Assembly: GCF_010093535.1 (NCBI RefSeq)
Contig: NW_022985177.1
Span: 290,857-354,856, forward strand
From: Lindgomyces ingoldianus
Taxonomy: Eukaryota; Ascomycota; Dothideomycetes; Pleosporales; Lindgomycetaceae
Length of the DNA: 64,000 nt
Reading direction: 5' to 3'
Shown here: piece by piece, positions 22,545 to 33,683 of the stretch
How the letters are laid out: each line of letters opens with the position of its first letter
Position numbering within the stretch: the stretch's first letter is position 1
The notes under the pieces: generated by a model
The model's input: only the letters and a program-made list of their open reading frames with translations
Told to the model about the DNA's origin: nothing
Databases searched by the model: none
Translations under genes and position numbers: made by a program

Positions 22545-23511
22545 CTACGCAACAGAAGCAACCTCCCCCCTCGCCAACTTGAGCAACTCCTCCTCCCTCC
22601 TCCCCGCCAAGAACTTCTCCCTCACTTCCTGTCGATCCTTCTCGCTTCTCTCCTTAAATTCTTCCATATCCCGAATCTCCTCCTTCTCCTGCTCCGTCGC
22701 CTCGATCACCCGTGCGCCCGTCGCTTCAATCAGTGCGGTGAGAATCTGCGATTCCTGGATCATCCGGATGTCAATTGTGTAGGTGGGGGCTGCAGCTGTG
22801 ATTGTCGAGGCGACTGTGGGTGTGGGCTGAGGAGTCGTCTCGGGTTTGGGGGGGTTGGAGGGGGTGGGGTCGAGAGAGGTAGTGTAGATGTAGAGTTTTG
22901 CGGGACCAGCGGGGTCGTTGTGACGGATTATTTCGATGGGGATTGAGGGGTTGCGGTATTTAATTCGCGGGAGCATTTCGCGCCAGAATTTCCTGCATAT
23001 CCAGACCACATTAGCGGGCTGTCATTCCGTCCATCTAGCCATCCATGTATCCATCCACAAATTGTCTCACACTCGACCCTCAGTTGTCGTCACCAAGCCA
23101 GGGCGTACGACCGGATTCCCAAAAGGTTGAAATATAACAGCCAATGCAGAGGAAGAGAAGACGATGTAGAAAGCCATTCTTGCCATACCTAGCTCCCCGA
23201 TGTCCCCCATTGATCTTAGTATTAAACTCCATGCCTATCTTTAATACCTCTTTCGGTAGTATAAGTGCACCTGGCCCGACCCGTATCCATAACAGCTATA
23301 ATTTATACGTCAATCGTACAACTCAAATTAAACGTAGGCTCTCAATCAACCCTTGACATCAAGTCCGAGGGGAATCGGTCACGCGGCGGAGGTCTTGGGA
23401 CGGGGAATATACCTTCTATCGAGAGGATTAGAATGCTAAATTAATAAGCATTGGAGGGAGTTTAAGACGTACCTCGCGCAACTTGCGCATTCGTTTTATT
23501 ATATTCACCAT
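22545..23511 (-). CDS. Mitochondrial ribosomal protein with L51/S25/CI-B8 domain (Mrp49/mL61-like)
   Basis: Predicted 197 aa. Exons (complement): 23511-23473, 23295-23189 and 22992-22545, with long introns of 177 and 196 bp. The first exon encodes only MVNIIKRMRKLRE. Across intron 1 it joins LLWIRVGPGALILP, and across intron 2 the HRGARKFWREMLPRIKYRNP segment forms. These are the conserved pieces of the thioredoxin-like L51/S25/CI-B8 fold of small mitoribosomal proteins. The C-terminal half adds a Pro/Thr-rich linker and a charged helix rich in Glu, Lys and Arg. It should act in the mitochondrial matrix. It is convergent with Get2, 237 bp apart. Whether it is the large- or small-subunit member needs a profile search. 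Confidence 0.82.
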
Positions 23512-24017
23512 GGTGGATGTGATGAGCGTCTTGCAAATCAGACTTCGCGGAGCTTGAATCCTCGCGAGATTTTGAGATGCACGGGGAATCTTCGGCGAAG
23601 GCTCGCGTCCGATTGGCCAATGCGTACGGCCTCATAATTCAGGCCTCAACATTTCAGGCAACTAGAGCAATGCGGCACAGTTCACATATTCTCCTGTGGA
23701 AACCTATCGTGGATTCATGCTCAGTGGTGATGATTCAGACTGCCTAGCTATATTCCCAAGAGCTAGGTTTTATTCACCCTAAGCAGCCTGCGCTATCCAA
23801 ACACCCGTACCCTACCCATAAACAAGCCGTTGGTGATTCCGTCCATCATATTAAAAATAAAAGTAAACCCTCCGAGAATACCAAACCTAGCGAACCCGAA
23901 TCTACACACCAGGAAAGAACTGCAATTGCTGAAATAGATAGCGGCCTTGGGTGGTGGAAGGGCTGAAGTCTTGACAGGCGCCGTACGGCGCGGAATGTGC
24001 TGAATTTATTGCGCCGT
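23512..24017. other. Spacer upstream of the mitoribosomal gene
   Basis: About 500 bp between the mitoribosomal gene start and the 3' end of the next minus-strand gene. No coding evidence was seen. Confidence 0.45.
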
Positions 24018-24922
24018 CTACTGCGCTGGTGCGGGTGGTGCGCCGGTCTGCGGTTGTCCCTGCGGCATTCTGCGGCTCCTATCTTCTTGTCAGTAAATGA
24101 CCACATTCCGAATTCGGGAAAAGCTTACATAAACGACCTGCTCATGAACGAGATGAGAATCATGGGCAACCAAGACGGCATCTTCGAAAATCCCCACAGA
24201 ACGTATCCAACCGGAATGGCCAAGTTGTACTGTTGAAGCAGGCCAGTGAACGGATGCCACGGGCCCTCGTATGGCGCAGTATTCTCGTACTCCTTGTTGG
24301 TAACGAGCTTGGTGAGTTGAGGGCCCGTAACAGAGGTGCGGTTCAGAGGGATGAAGCGAACAGTGGGCAGCGGTGCGGACTGATCCGCCAGCGGCTTTGG
24401 AATCTGCATGTAGTAGATTGAAGGAGGGCCGGCATACCACGAATTGCAGAGAATAGGCTGCGACTCGCAGTCAAGCACGGCGAAGTTGGGCGCTTTGGGG
24501 GTTGCTGAAAGGGCGGCCACTGACTCCTACTTGCCATCAGTACGTTCACAAGTCCGAATATCTAAAATGAGGGATATTGAAGCGAAACCTACATTCCACG
24601 CTTTACTCGCATTTCCACAAAAGCCATAGCACGTTACGTTGCCGCCTGTTATGAAGACCATCCAGTCCTGCGTCGTTGGTGCGCTGGCCGTTGGATCTAC
24701 AGTCAACACCTGCTTCCAGTTCTCAGTCGTCAGGCTGTGCTGCACCTTGGACGCGACCTTGGCGACACCGGCATCGAGAGGTGAAGGTGCGGCGGGGACT
24801 GCTGATGAGATAGCATCCTTCGCCATATTTAGATATCCCTTCACCTTGTCGAGAATCGGGACCTGGTCCTCGGCCAGCGCAAGCGCCGGGAGCGCCAGAA
24901 GAAGGGCTGATGAGAAGCGCAT
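24018..24922 (-). CDS. ER luminal/membrane protein with signal peptide, function unknown
   Basis: Predicted 262 aa. Exons (complement): 24922-24593, 24526-24129 and 24078-24018. It starts with a clear signal peptide (MRFSSALLLALPALALAED). A region with CYGFCGNASKAWNES and a later LDCESQPILC could form a thioredoxin-like luminal fold; the first Cys pair is CxxxC, not a classical CxxC. Near the C-terminus are hydrophobic segments around AIPVGYVLWGF and WLPMILISFM, then SRSFMSRRMP and a Gln/Pro tail. I recognise the general layout of a conserved fungal secretory-pathway protein but cannot name it. The last exon is only 61 bp and is fixed by the intron ending in GATAG, which keeps the frame open to a stop. 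Confidence 0.72.
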
Positions 24923-25481
24923 GGTGATTGCGATGTGAAAGGAGTGGAGGTGAAGAGGTAAGGTTGCCTAGCCGCGAAAGGTGATGTTCAAGCAGGATCC
25001 TTCGGTGATAGTTCGCGCAAGAAAATTGTGGGGACCGACCGGTGGGGTAGGAAACGAGTGAGGGAACGGATAAGCACGCGTCTTTTGTGGTCAAGTGACT
25101 CCGCGACGGCGACAAGAATAACGAAGATGAGATGAACGCGAAGGTGAAGATGAAGAGAAGAACGGGAAAGGCGACCAAAGGCAGCAACGCGATGGGTGAA
25201 TTGCTCCACGCCTGTTTTCCTTGGCATGGATCTTGTTTACTCGCGAAATTGAGCTCGTGGAGCTCGGGCCTCTCCCGTTTGTTCACACCAAGCCCCTTTA
25301 TACCCCATTCGGTGAACATGGGTGAAACTGCGGCATTTCGAGACCGAGTTAGCTTTCTCTTTGTTCTTTTCTCTCCTTCAGTCTCTCTCCTCTGTTTTTC
25401 CTCGTTCTCTAGAGAGTCAATTGCTCGTTGAGCGCCCAGACATTCCCTGAATTTATATATTCCCTCCTTGCGTCCTCCACA
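24923..25481. other. Divergent promoter region
   Basis: 559 bp between two divergently transcribed genes for secretory-pathway proteins. CT-rich tracts (TTCTCTCCTTCAGTCTCTCT around 25370) precede the plus-strand start, as is usual for fungal promoters. Confidence 0.5.
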
Positions 25482-26652
25482 ATGCGATTCGACAGCCTTA
25501 CCGCGTTGGTCGCGGCTTCTAGTGCCCTGCTTGGCGTGTCTGCCGGGCCGTTGGTAGCCAAGAGGCAAGGTGAGCTTGATTTGAAGCTCCAAAGGATGTC
25601 AATTGCTCATGAAACATGAACCAGGTACTACTTCTGCTAGCTCAGGTGCTCCCACGGCTGGTCTGGTCGTTAGCACCATGAGCAATAACAAGCCAACGAC
25701 ATTTGAGGTCGTTGCTCCCCTGCCAACCAAGTCTGGCTCTGCACAGTCCAGTGGAGATTCATCCGCCGTGGCTACTGCCACCGACAGCGAGGTAGCTTCT
25801 GCAACAAGTGCTGCCCCAACGCGGACTGGAACACCACTACCTCCCAGTCATGACTTCCCCAGCTGCCACTCAACAGATGCGAAGCCTTTCTGCCTGCCCA
25901 ACAACGCATCGACTTTATACGTCGACAGCACCTACTACGCGACATGGAATCCAGACGTTTTGCCCATCAATTCGACTGTAACTGTCAAGATACAATTCAT
26001 CAATAACTCGCTTCAGGAAGTTTGGTCCTCGGCTGAGACTGAAAACTCGTGGGGTTTCGTTTCTGTGACTATGAAGAAGGAATGGATGCAAGGTAAGCGG
26101 TACCCTGATATGCCAGCCTAAAAGAATGTACACTAATAAGCAACAGGCTATGATGCCTACAACCTGACTTTCTATGCCATTAGCTTTGAAGCCAATAACC
26201 CTTTAAAAAAGTCAATTCCGTACAAAGGTCCTACAGTCCTCCTGACCAATAAGCCCCCATCTCACTACCAGCCACCTCAGCGCACCAAAACCCCCAACAA
26301 GCTAGGTCTGATGATTGGTCTGCCCGTTAGTCTCGGCTTCGTCGTCGTAGTTGTCATTGGTCTCTTCGTCGGCATGCGGAAGCACCGCACCATAGGCCTT
26401 GGTAACATCATGGGTCGGCGCAACAAGGGATACGGAGTCGGTAAGAGCAGAAGGCAGCGGATGGGACTGGGCAAAACAGGTGCGATAAGACTGGACAACA
26501 GAGAAGAGCATCCGAGATCGCAATACCACGATGCTCCAGCGCATACGCGAGGCGATAGTCTGGGCAGTCTCGTAAGTGATGATGGAATTCGTCCGGCCCC
26601 GAGGGGAAATCAGTTCAGGGACGAGCTTCAGAGGCAGAAGACCGGGCGGTAA
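25482..26652 (+). CDS. Single-pass membrane glycoprotein with Ser/Thr-rich ectodomain
   Basis: Predicted 353 aa. Exons: 25482-25569, 25625-26092 and 26147-26652, with introns of 55 and 54 bp. A signal peptide (MRFDSLTALVAASSALLGVSAG) and a possible Kex2 site (AKRQ) lead a Ser/Thr/Ala-rich stretch. A compact domain follows with the pair CHSTDAKPFC, the segment YYATWNPDVLP and several N-glycosylation sites (NNAST, NSTV, NNSL). One membrane helix (LMIGLPVSLGFVVVVVIGLF) precedes a basic, Gly/Arg-rich cytosolic tail. Fungal proteins of this kind are conserved but mostly unnamed. It is divergent from the ER protein gene; the shared promoter region hints at joint expression but proves nothing. Confidence 0.8.
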
Positions 26653-27116
26653 AGAGTTCAATCAGGGGCAAACGAAAACGCACACAGAAAGGACATGAAC
26701 GAGACTCGACATGACGAATTCTCAGGATTGAGACGGAGCGCATTTAAATTCTGGGATCTATGGTATATGTCAAGATTAAGAGGGAGTGATGTATGCTAAT
26801 GCACAAATCGTCTGTCCAGCAGGATCTGGATGCTAATATACCCCCGCTGAGGCCGGTACCTCCCACCCGACCGCATTCTCAACAATTCTTTTGTGTTATT
26901 ATATCCAAGGCATGACTGGTCAAGCGAGGAGTACCATGGATCGAGATAATTTTAGCAAGATCTCTGAACTTCTTCGCACGTATACGCAAATATATAGCAG
27001 ATAGCGTGCAGTAATTAATATCTAGGTGAGTGGGAGCTTTGCTGAACGCAATGTATCCAATATATTAGATTCAAAACCATGAAAGACTGAAACACATTCC
27101 CCTACTCTTGATCCAC

Positions 27117-27707
27117 TCATATCATAAGAGTTGCAGAATCCTTTCTACTCTCCTGCTTAACAACCCTCCGTTTCGTGTCGGCCTCGGATACTGCCAGATT
27201 CATCCCCCTACCCGTCGTCTGAATATCCCCCTTTTCACTTGCTCGACAAGACCTGTCCGGTCGACTTCGACGATCAGTCGCGTTCCTGATACCCTGGAGC
27301 AATGCAACGGTCTCGGATTCCGACTTCTCGCAATTGAACCTACCATCCACAACCATCTTATGCTCCATACTCCAGTACATATTCCAACGAGTGACAGAAA
27401 TATTGGGGGTATAGATGCAGGATCTGAAGACGGCTACGCCGAATGAGAGACACGATATCCCGCAGTCGAGACTGCTGTCTGCGAGGAATTCATGCGTGCG
27501 CCACAAGAGATGTATCACCCCCATGACAGTCCAGAATCCGGGAGTATGGGGAAGAGGTAGTTGTAGTGGCGAGTGTAGAGCACTGGTGCCACGGCACCAA
27601 CGTGAGGCTGGGAAAGAGGGAGAAGGGGGAGGGGCAGAAGTTGAATGTTGAAGGCCAGAATTCATAGTCATCGGGGAAGATGAGAGTCGGGTGGTGACGT
27701 GGTACAT
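27117..27707 (-). CDS. Doubtful hypothetical ORF, 196 aa
   Basis: An ATG-led open frame. The N-terminal part is Ser/Pro-rich; the middle (GFWTVMGVIHLLWRT, ISVTRWNMYWSMEHKM) is moderately hydrophobic; the end is charged. No family is recognised and the opposite strand is also partly open (27108-27446). It may be chance, or one exon of a lineage-specific gene. Confidence 0.18.
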   Translation of the reverse strand: MYHVTTRLSSSPMTMNSGLQHSTSAPPPSPSFPASRWCRGTSALHSPLQLPLPHTPGFWTVMGVIHLLWRTHEFLADSSLDCGISCLSFGVAVFRSCIYTPNISVTRWNMYWSMEHKMVVDGRFNCEKSESETVALLQGIRNATDRRSRPDRSCRASEKGDIQTTGRGMNLAVSEADTKRRVVKQESRKDSATLMI

Positions 27708-28339
27708 TGAGTGCGTGGTTTTGGTGCGTCAGGATGGGAGGGGTTGGTAGAGAATCTGGATTCGAGGGTTAGGGTAGGGTGGAGGAATTTGGAGATTTAG
27801 AGAGGGATGGCTTCGCCTGTAGTGGTGATGGTTAGGGAGGTGATGTTGCAGGCTAAGATGGGCGGACGCATTCGTAGAATGTGGAAGTGCCAATTTTAGT
27901 TGTAGGGATTATGATGGGAAGTCTGAGGGACGGCAAACGGGGTTAGTGGAGATTGGAATGGGGTGATAGAAGACGTGTGAGATGTTGATCACACAACACG
28001 TGCAGCGGAAGAGGAGGAGAGCGAGGAAGTCCTAGAGATAGTTATTGTGAAGCCATGTATCCGCCATTGATTTGCTGTTCACATTGACTTAATATGTTGG
28101 ATTTCCTCAGGATTCATTCCTGGAGGTTGTTCTCTGCGGGGTATTAAGTTGATTTTCGATAATAGGACCTATAAATATCGCGGGATATGTACGGAAGAGT
28201 GCAAATTGTATCGCAAACTTTCTCCAAATTGTGTCATTGAAATTGCAGGATAGTGAGTCCGCTCCTCTGCTTGATAAGGGATTAGTGTTTAGGGAACTCT
28301 TTCCATCACTTAACGTATAGCTTTAGTTGCTTCGTAGTG

Positions 28340-28816
28340 TTAACACACCCTCGTTTCTTCGTGCTTGAAAGTTGCAGGTACACCAATTGTCCAGGAGAGT
28401 ACAAGCCGAGCGGAGATGAAGTGATCGTTGCTGTACATAATTTTCCGTGAATAGGTAGAATAAACTGAAATACTGATCTGCTCCTGTAACCACTTGTACT
28501 CTACTCGCCCATCGAGCCATTTTAACAACCTCATTCTAAGTATAGATTTCATAAGTTGGTGATGTATGCTGAGTCCTTGAACAGTCGATGATTTGTTCGA
28601 GCTCACTAACTGAGCCCGGTATCGAAAATAAAACGTAGAAACCTTACCAAGAGAAAGTTTCGGAGGTGGAAGAAGCGAATAATCCCCGGGTTGCAGGATG
28701 GGGGCATTGGAGTTTTGAAAAGAGTCATGTCCGAGAGCCGATTTGCGTTTTCTCAACAAGACTTCAATATTAAGCAGTAGGAAGAAGAAAATGAATGCTA
28801 AACCCAGAATATACAT
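28340..28816 (-). CDS. Doubtful ORF with N-terminal membrane segment, 158 aa
   Basis: The frame begins with a strong hydrophobic segment (MYILGLAFIFFFLLLNIEVLL) followed by RKRK, as in a signal-anchored protein. A good donor (GTAAGG) lies at about residue 56, so the later part of the frame may be intron. I cannot link it to a second coding exon or name a family. Treat as possible remnant. Confidence 0.15.
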   Translation of the reverse strand: MYILGLAFIFFFLLLNIEVLLRKRKSALGHDSFQNSNAPILQPGDYSLLPPPKLSLGKVSTFYFRYRAQLVSSNKSSTVQGLSIHHQLMKSILRMRLLKWLDGRVEYKWLQEQISISVYSTYSRKIMYSNDHFISARLVLSWTIGVPATFKHEETRVC

Positions 28817-30214
28817 GTGAAGAAAGGGAAGAGATGCCCTCCTACCATGATCATTTTGGATTTTGTTAAGTCAGGGAGTGAATGCTAAGTAGAAGCCGAA
28901 AGTGAAAGTAAAACATTGAAAAGAAAGGGTATAGTAGGGTAAGAAGTCAGACATATTTTGACAGGCATTTCTTTCGCTCCTGGAAATAGTGTCTTCTGTT
29001 ACTGTGGTGTGCCTTTATTAATACACGGTCGTAGTACTTCAATCGTGGGATAGCAATATCCCTTATAGCTCTTTCTTTAGGGTATAATTGACTCCTAACT
29101 TCTAAATGCCTGGAGACTTTAGTCCGCCAGATATAGGATACGAGAATGCTCGAATCCTTCAATATGTATTATTGAAGCTTTAGCACAAGACATAAAATAG
29201 TCCGATGCGTAAAAGAGCGTGGGCCATAGGTGGACTGGAAGGTAACAAGTTGAGATTGCGCTCAGCACTAGGGGTCCCGACCCAGCACTAGCTCTCTTCC
29301 CCACCTCATACCTCTTCTAAGGTTCTGCTGATTTCTAACCCATCTTCTACCATAAAATTACTCGCTATATGGATGAATGCGCAAGCTTTCAGCTACCAGC
29401 AAACAGACCCTGTGAGGATTTTGACCCTGTACTACAACGTCTATAGTAGCTACCCCCATCCGACTTTTAGCTCCATATCCCTCGACCCTGTGCTCTGGCA
29501 CCTCATCTTCACTGCGTTCAAAAGCGCACAACAAATGCAGTACACGCAACAAGAACGGATACGTTCTGCCTACTTTCACACACGCCACCATATGATGCTT
29601 ACCAACTAATTCCTACCATTGAGGTGATACCAATGCACACATTGTCACCTTGCCAAACACTACCCTACAGATTCCACTTCGATCCCTTTTGTAATCTAAC
29701 TTTTCATATCCAACATACCTCACAACGCGTAGATGCGAGCTTCAGCATTTCGTGCGACCTAGCGGTCATCCAGAACTTGGATTGCAATCGAGGATCCCTG
29801 GTTCAGAACAATAGGGCTAGAATAAGGTCTAAATAGTATCAAAACCCCGCATAGATTAACCCTCGTTTGATTCGCTCTCCCAGAGGGTAGGTATGAAACC
29901 TCCAGGCCGGCGCGGACAGATAGTCAAGGCCAAGTAAGCACCTGCTAAACCATCGCTGATTATGAATCTCCCATATAGTTAATCAACTCATACACACATG
30001 TGAATCGGACGTTTGCGTTTAATGTCTGCCGCTTATTACAGCGACGATCATCTAAAAAGGCGACCATGGCTAGAGCGGTGGGCATCTTCTGCTCGGCCTC
30101 GCAAAACTACGGACTCCAAAGCCAATTTTTCGCTCCTTTTTCTGTTCCTTTCAGCCTAGTTGGCACAAGCGGTCAATATCCTATCCTCTCTGCCATATCT
30201 TATCAACCAGGAAT

Positions 30215-32319
30215 ACGACTTCATAATTGCAGGTGATGGCACAGCTATATGTTGTTTAGCTGAACTTCAACGAGAATATTGATTAAATTCACCCCAGGCG
30301 AGCGTGCTCGCCTCGAGACTGCCAGCAAATCCAAACGTCACCGTTCTAGTTGTTGAGGCGGGAGGAGAGTATGCTGTTCGACAGGCTCCTAATTCTCCAA
30401 ACTTCTAATCGAAGTGGCCTTTTAGTAACCGAGCCTATACGGACTCAATCGCACCCTTTTCTGCTTCCGGACTAGCCAACAGTGGAGCAGGCTGGAAATG
30501 GACTACTATCCCTCAGCCAGGCTTTTCCAACCGGTCCGTCGAATTTGAACGTGGGTATGTGTTGGGTGGAAGCAGCAGCAATAGTGAGTGGTGCTCCTAT
30601 TCCCTTGCAGTAGGATTAAAAAGTCGCCAGCCCCGTCCCAGACTATAAGGCCTCCAATCTCAGATCCAATGATGTCTACGACAAATAGGTCAATTTGACC
30701 GTAGATCCTAGTTAGTCTTGGTTAGCAGTTGAGGGGCACTATTCCAAGAGCTCCCGAATGGTTCCTCCAGTCAATGGACACAACAATTCTGAGCAACTCA
30801 TTCCCTCCGCTCATGGGAATGGGCCTGTTGAAGTCAGTGTTGCAGGTAAGCGAAGCAGGACTGCTGTTGCATATTTGAACCCTCTAATAATTCGAGTCGA
30901 ACTAACATAGACATTCTCATCCACACTCAAGTGATGACACTCCTTCAGAGTGGGTTTTCTAATGGCCTTCCTGAGCCCAAATCCGTGGTCCTTGGTCAGC
31001 CCGGAACAAGTGATATTTCTAATCTAGCGTACTACATTTTAGCCGCATACACCATGAAACATGCTGCGGTCTAAGTCATAATAGAATTCTGCACCTTCCA
31101 CATATCCTACGTACTTTTAGCGCCTGGCATAAAAAGATCAAAGGACCCCTAGTTATGCTCCGGAGTAGAAGCTAGTATGGTATAACTTGGTTCATTGCAA
31201 GCACTGACACCTGCAGCATTCAGCAAGTTGTTTCCTCTAGGAATACTCTCAGCGGGAGTTATTGGCGCCTCAAATTTTTTGCAACTCTCTGGAATCGGGC
31301 CAAGAGACCCTCTCCTTCAGGTGGGAGTTGATACAATCGTTGAGCTTGGTAGAGTTGGGAAAGATCTTACAGATCACCCATTTTCCATTGTGTACTTTTC
31401 TGTAAAATAGAACACAACGATGGATGCGATACTTCGAAACACGACTCTCTTCGCTGAAGACCTACAACGCTGGAACAAACCCTGACAGGACCGCTTGTTG
31501 ACAGCGCTGGCAACCCTCTAGCATTCTTACGGCTGCCTACGACTGTTTAATGATTCTGCAATCTTTCAAGATGTTTTAGATCCTTCTAATATCCCACTCT
31601 CGGGTCGCACTGTTACTTTTTGGCGTAAGCTCTTTCATATAATTTCTTATTGTTTCCGATTGGTTCTGAATTGGCTGATCTCATTGTGGGAAGGGTTTTT
31701 ACCATTCCGATTGATTTCTCTTCCGAAATCAGATAACTACCTTACTGTTTTAGTTGCATTGGTGTCTCCTACTTCTCGTTAGTCTCACCAAAAGGTGACC
31801 TTAGCAACCCTCACTAACAATGCGTAGGCGGGGAAGTGACACTAAATCCTTGAATCCGTTTGCCGAGCCTGTAATCAATCCCAATTACTTGACGACCGAT
31901 TTCGACACTTTCGCGATCGTCCAGGTCATGAAGAACGCGCTTGTGTTCTTGAAGAATGGAATCTTCGCAGACTATGTTGCTGCACCATACAGTCCCCTGG
32001 CAGACCTCACAACAGATGAGGAATTTCTCAACTACACCGAAAATGGTGGTATAATGATCGATCATGAAGTTGGAACGTCGAGAATGTCCCCTTCTAATGC
32101 AAGCTGGGGCGTGGTTGACCGAAAATTGCTAGTGAAAGGTACATCGGGGCTGAGAATCGTTAATGCTTCAATCTTTGTGAGTCTGGCCACTCAGCAGAGC
32201 TGTGATCATGGTGAGACTGATACATTGAATTTAGCCCTCTATTCCAGAATGTCACACTCAAGATCCGACTTATATCGTTGCCGAGAAGGGTGCTACTATG
32301 ATTATAGCTGCCCATAGAC
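30215..32319 (+). pseudogene. Decayed GMC oxidoreductase (choline dehydrogenase / aryl-alcohol oxidase family)
   Basis: Pieces of a GMC flavoenzyme appear in order but in different frames. A degenerate FAD motif (YDFIIAGDGTA near 30220) is followed by ASVLASRLPANPNVTVLVVEAGGE (30300-30370) and then WKWTTIPQPGF plus RGYVLGGSSSN (30497-30580), the GMC signature. ASNFLQLSGIGPRDPLLQ and GRVGKDLTDHPF (31268-31383) match the second signature. Towards the C-terminus there are INPNYL and DHEVGTSRMSP (31875-32093) and a shifted PTYIVAEKGATMI tail. Stops (for example TAG and TAA around 30405-30720 and near 31408) and frameshifts break it throughout, and no intron set rescues it. The gene probably encoded a secreted or cytosolic FAD oxidase. 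The decay is extensive, so it is old or was hit by repeat-induced mutation. Confidence 0.88.
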
Positions 32320-32700
32320 TGCGATTTAAGGGTGATAGGACGGATGGGAGTGGGTGAACGAAGTAGGCGAGAAAGCATTCACCCCATCCCTTTCATTCAC
32401 TCGCTTCGTATTTTATCCAGATTCTATTCGCATACTAGCACATGCGACTGGCCATGATAAGGATCTAATGCAAGACAAAAATTCATTTCCTGTTTATGCT
32501 CGTGCGAATTTCAATTTAAGAGTTTGTATGTCCTAGTGGACGTGGCCGTGAAGAATGTTCCCGCGAGCTGTTTAAACCTCCCCTTTCCGTGTCCCGACGT
32601 GGATACTAATATACTTGATAGCTGTACTAGGGGGCCTTTAACGTTATTCTTGTTCTTATGCATTGCTCTTATTCCGTTATCACTGTGCTATTTCATCTAA

Positions 32701-33079
32701 CGTATTCCACCAGTCATCCGCCCACCCTAAAACTCACCAAAAATGACCAAAAATGCACCTTACGATCTCCACAACGGCGAAGCAAGAGGTTCTAGAATTC
32801 TAGAACCAGCTTCCTATGCGTCTTCTAAGACTTGTATTAGAATTTTAGACTCTAAACATTAGGTATTGTTAAGTTATTTAGTTTTCGTTAATTATGGGGC
32901 TAAATCACGAGTAAATTACTCTACATATTTTCTCTACATGCCTATAATCTACTCTAGAGTTAAATAAAAGACTAGATTAATATTGAAGAAGCGTTCTTTC
33001 AAGCTGTGGTTAAGACCTGAGGGTTTAATTTTCGTCATTTTTGGTGGTTTCTGAGGGGGCGGATGACTGGTGGAATACG
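32701..33079. mobile_element. MITE-like element with about 46-bp terminal inverted repeats
   Basis: The left end reads CGTATTCCACCAGTCATCCG and continues through CCAAAAATGAC. The right end is its reverse complement (starting GTCATTTTTGGTGG, ending GGTGGAATACG) with a few mismatches. The 379-bp body is AT-rich and noncoding, typical of a miniature inverted-repeat element moved by an absent DNA transposase. The flanks read TCTAA on the left and TTTAAG on the right, so a TA target duplication is possible but the exact boundary is off by a base or so. It sits between the GMC pseudogene and the P450 gene. Confidence 0.88.
32788..32807. repeat. 20-bp perfect palindrome within the MITE
   Basis: GGTTCTAGAATTCTAGAACC is identical to its reverse complement. 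It lies just inside the left inverted repeat and could form a short hairpin or be a transposase-binding subterminal site. Confidence 0.8.
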
Positions 33080-33683
33080 TTTAAGGATGATCACCGCATG
33101 AGCTTCCTGAAAGGCCTGTTTGGTAAGGCCTATCGGTTTTAGAAACACTCATGGCGAACCTTTCGCGACAAGTGGGCGGTGGCCAACTCTGAGTCCAAGC
33201 GGAAACAACATTTCGTATCGTTTCTGCCGCTAAGTCGTGAACTGGTCACTGCGGGACGCGGCAATGACCGTTCCGCACGTTCCAACGTCGTTACAGTACA
33301 ACGCATGTTAAAGTAATCGGCCCGAGAGAAAGAACAAGGATCCACAAGCAGGGAAGGACGCTGATCACTTATTGAATATCCCCGAAATTTTCCCTGAAAC
33401 TGCAAGCTGACAAAAACCTGCCGCTGCAGCTTCGCAGCATCTTATTGGGCTGAGAATAAGATGGTGGTTGAACTTTACCTTCCACACGTTCGGGGCTCAG
33501 GGACAAGGCAACAAAAGTCAAGGAAAGGCTCGTTTCAATCACGGAGGAACTGCTTGGCAACTTCATTGGTTTGTGTGGACCTTTGCAGGACCCTGCGCCT
33601 ACCACTGTTCTTCGGACTATGTACATGCACACCATCGACACTAGCAGAGACCCTGGTTGTGGCAGGCCGCTTTCCTCAAGGAT
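33080..33683. other. Spacer downstream of the P450 gene
   Basis: About 600 bp between the MITE and the 3' end of the P450 gene. Short frames on both strands, none supported. Confidence 0.45.

Larger units (their letters stand above)
26653..30214. other. Gene-poor 3.5-kb stretch
   Basis: A long interval without any recognisable gene. Several unsupported frames are listed separately. Many A/T-rich blocks and degenerate frames suggest decayed sequence, fitting its position beside a pseudogene and a transposon remnant. Confidence 0.45.

Noticed and set aside
23296..23472. An extra coding exon within the first intron of the mitoribosomal gene
   Set aside because: The open stretch there (KVYSPSQDLRRV...) ends at a stop and does not join the conserved LLWIRVGPG segment in frame.
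24723..25592. 289-aa minus-strand frame
   Set aside because: It overlaps the first exon of the ER-protein gene in another phase and the start of the divergent gene; the composition is that of antisense translation.
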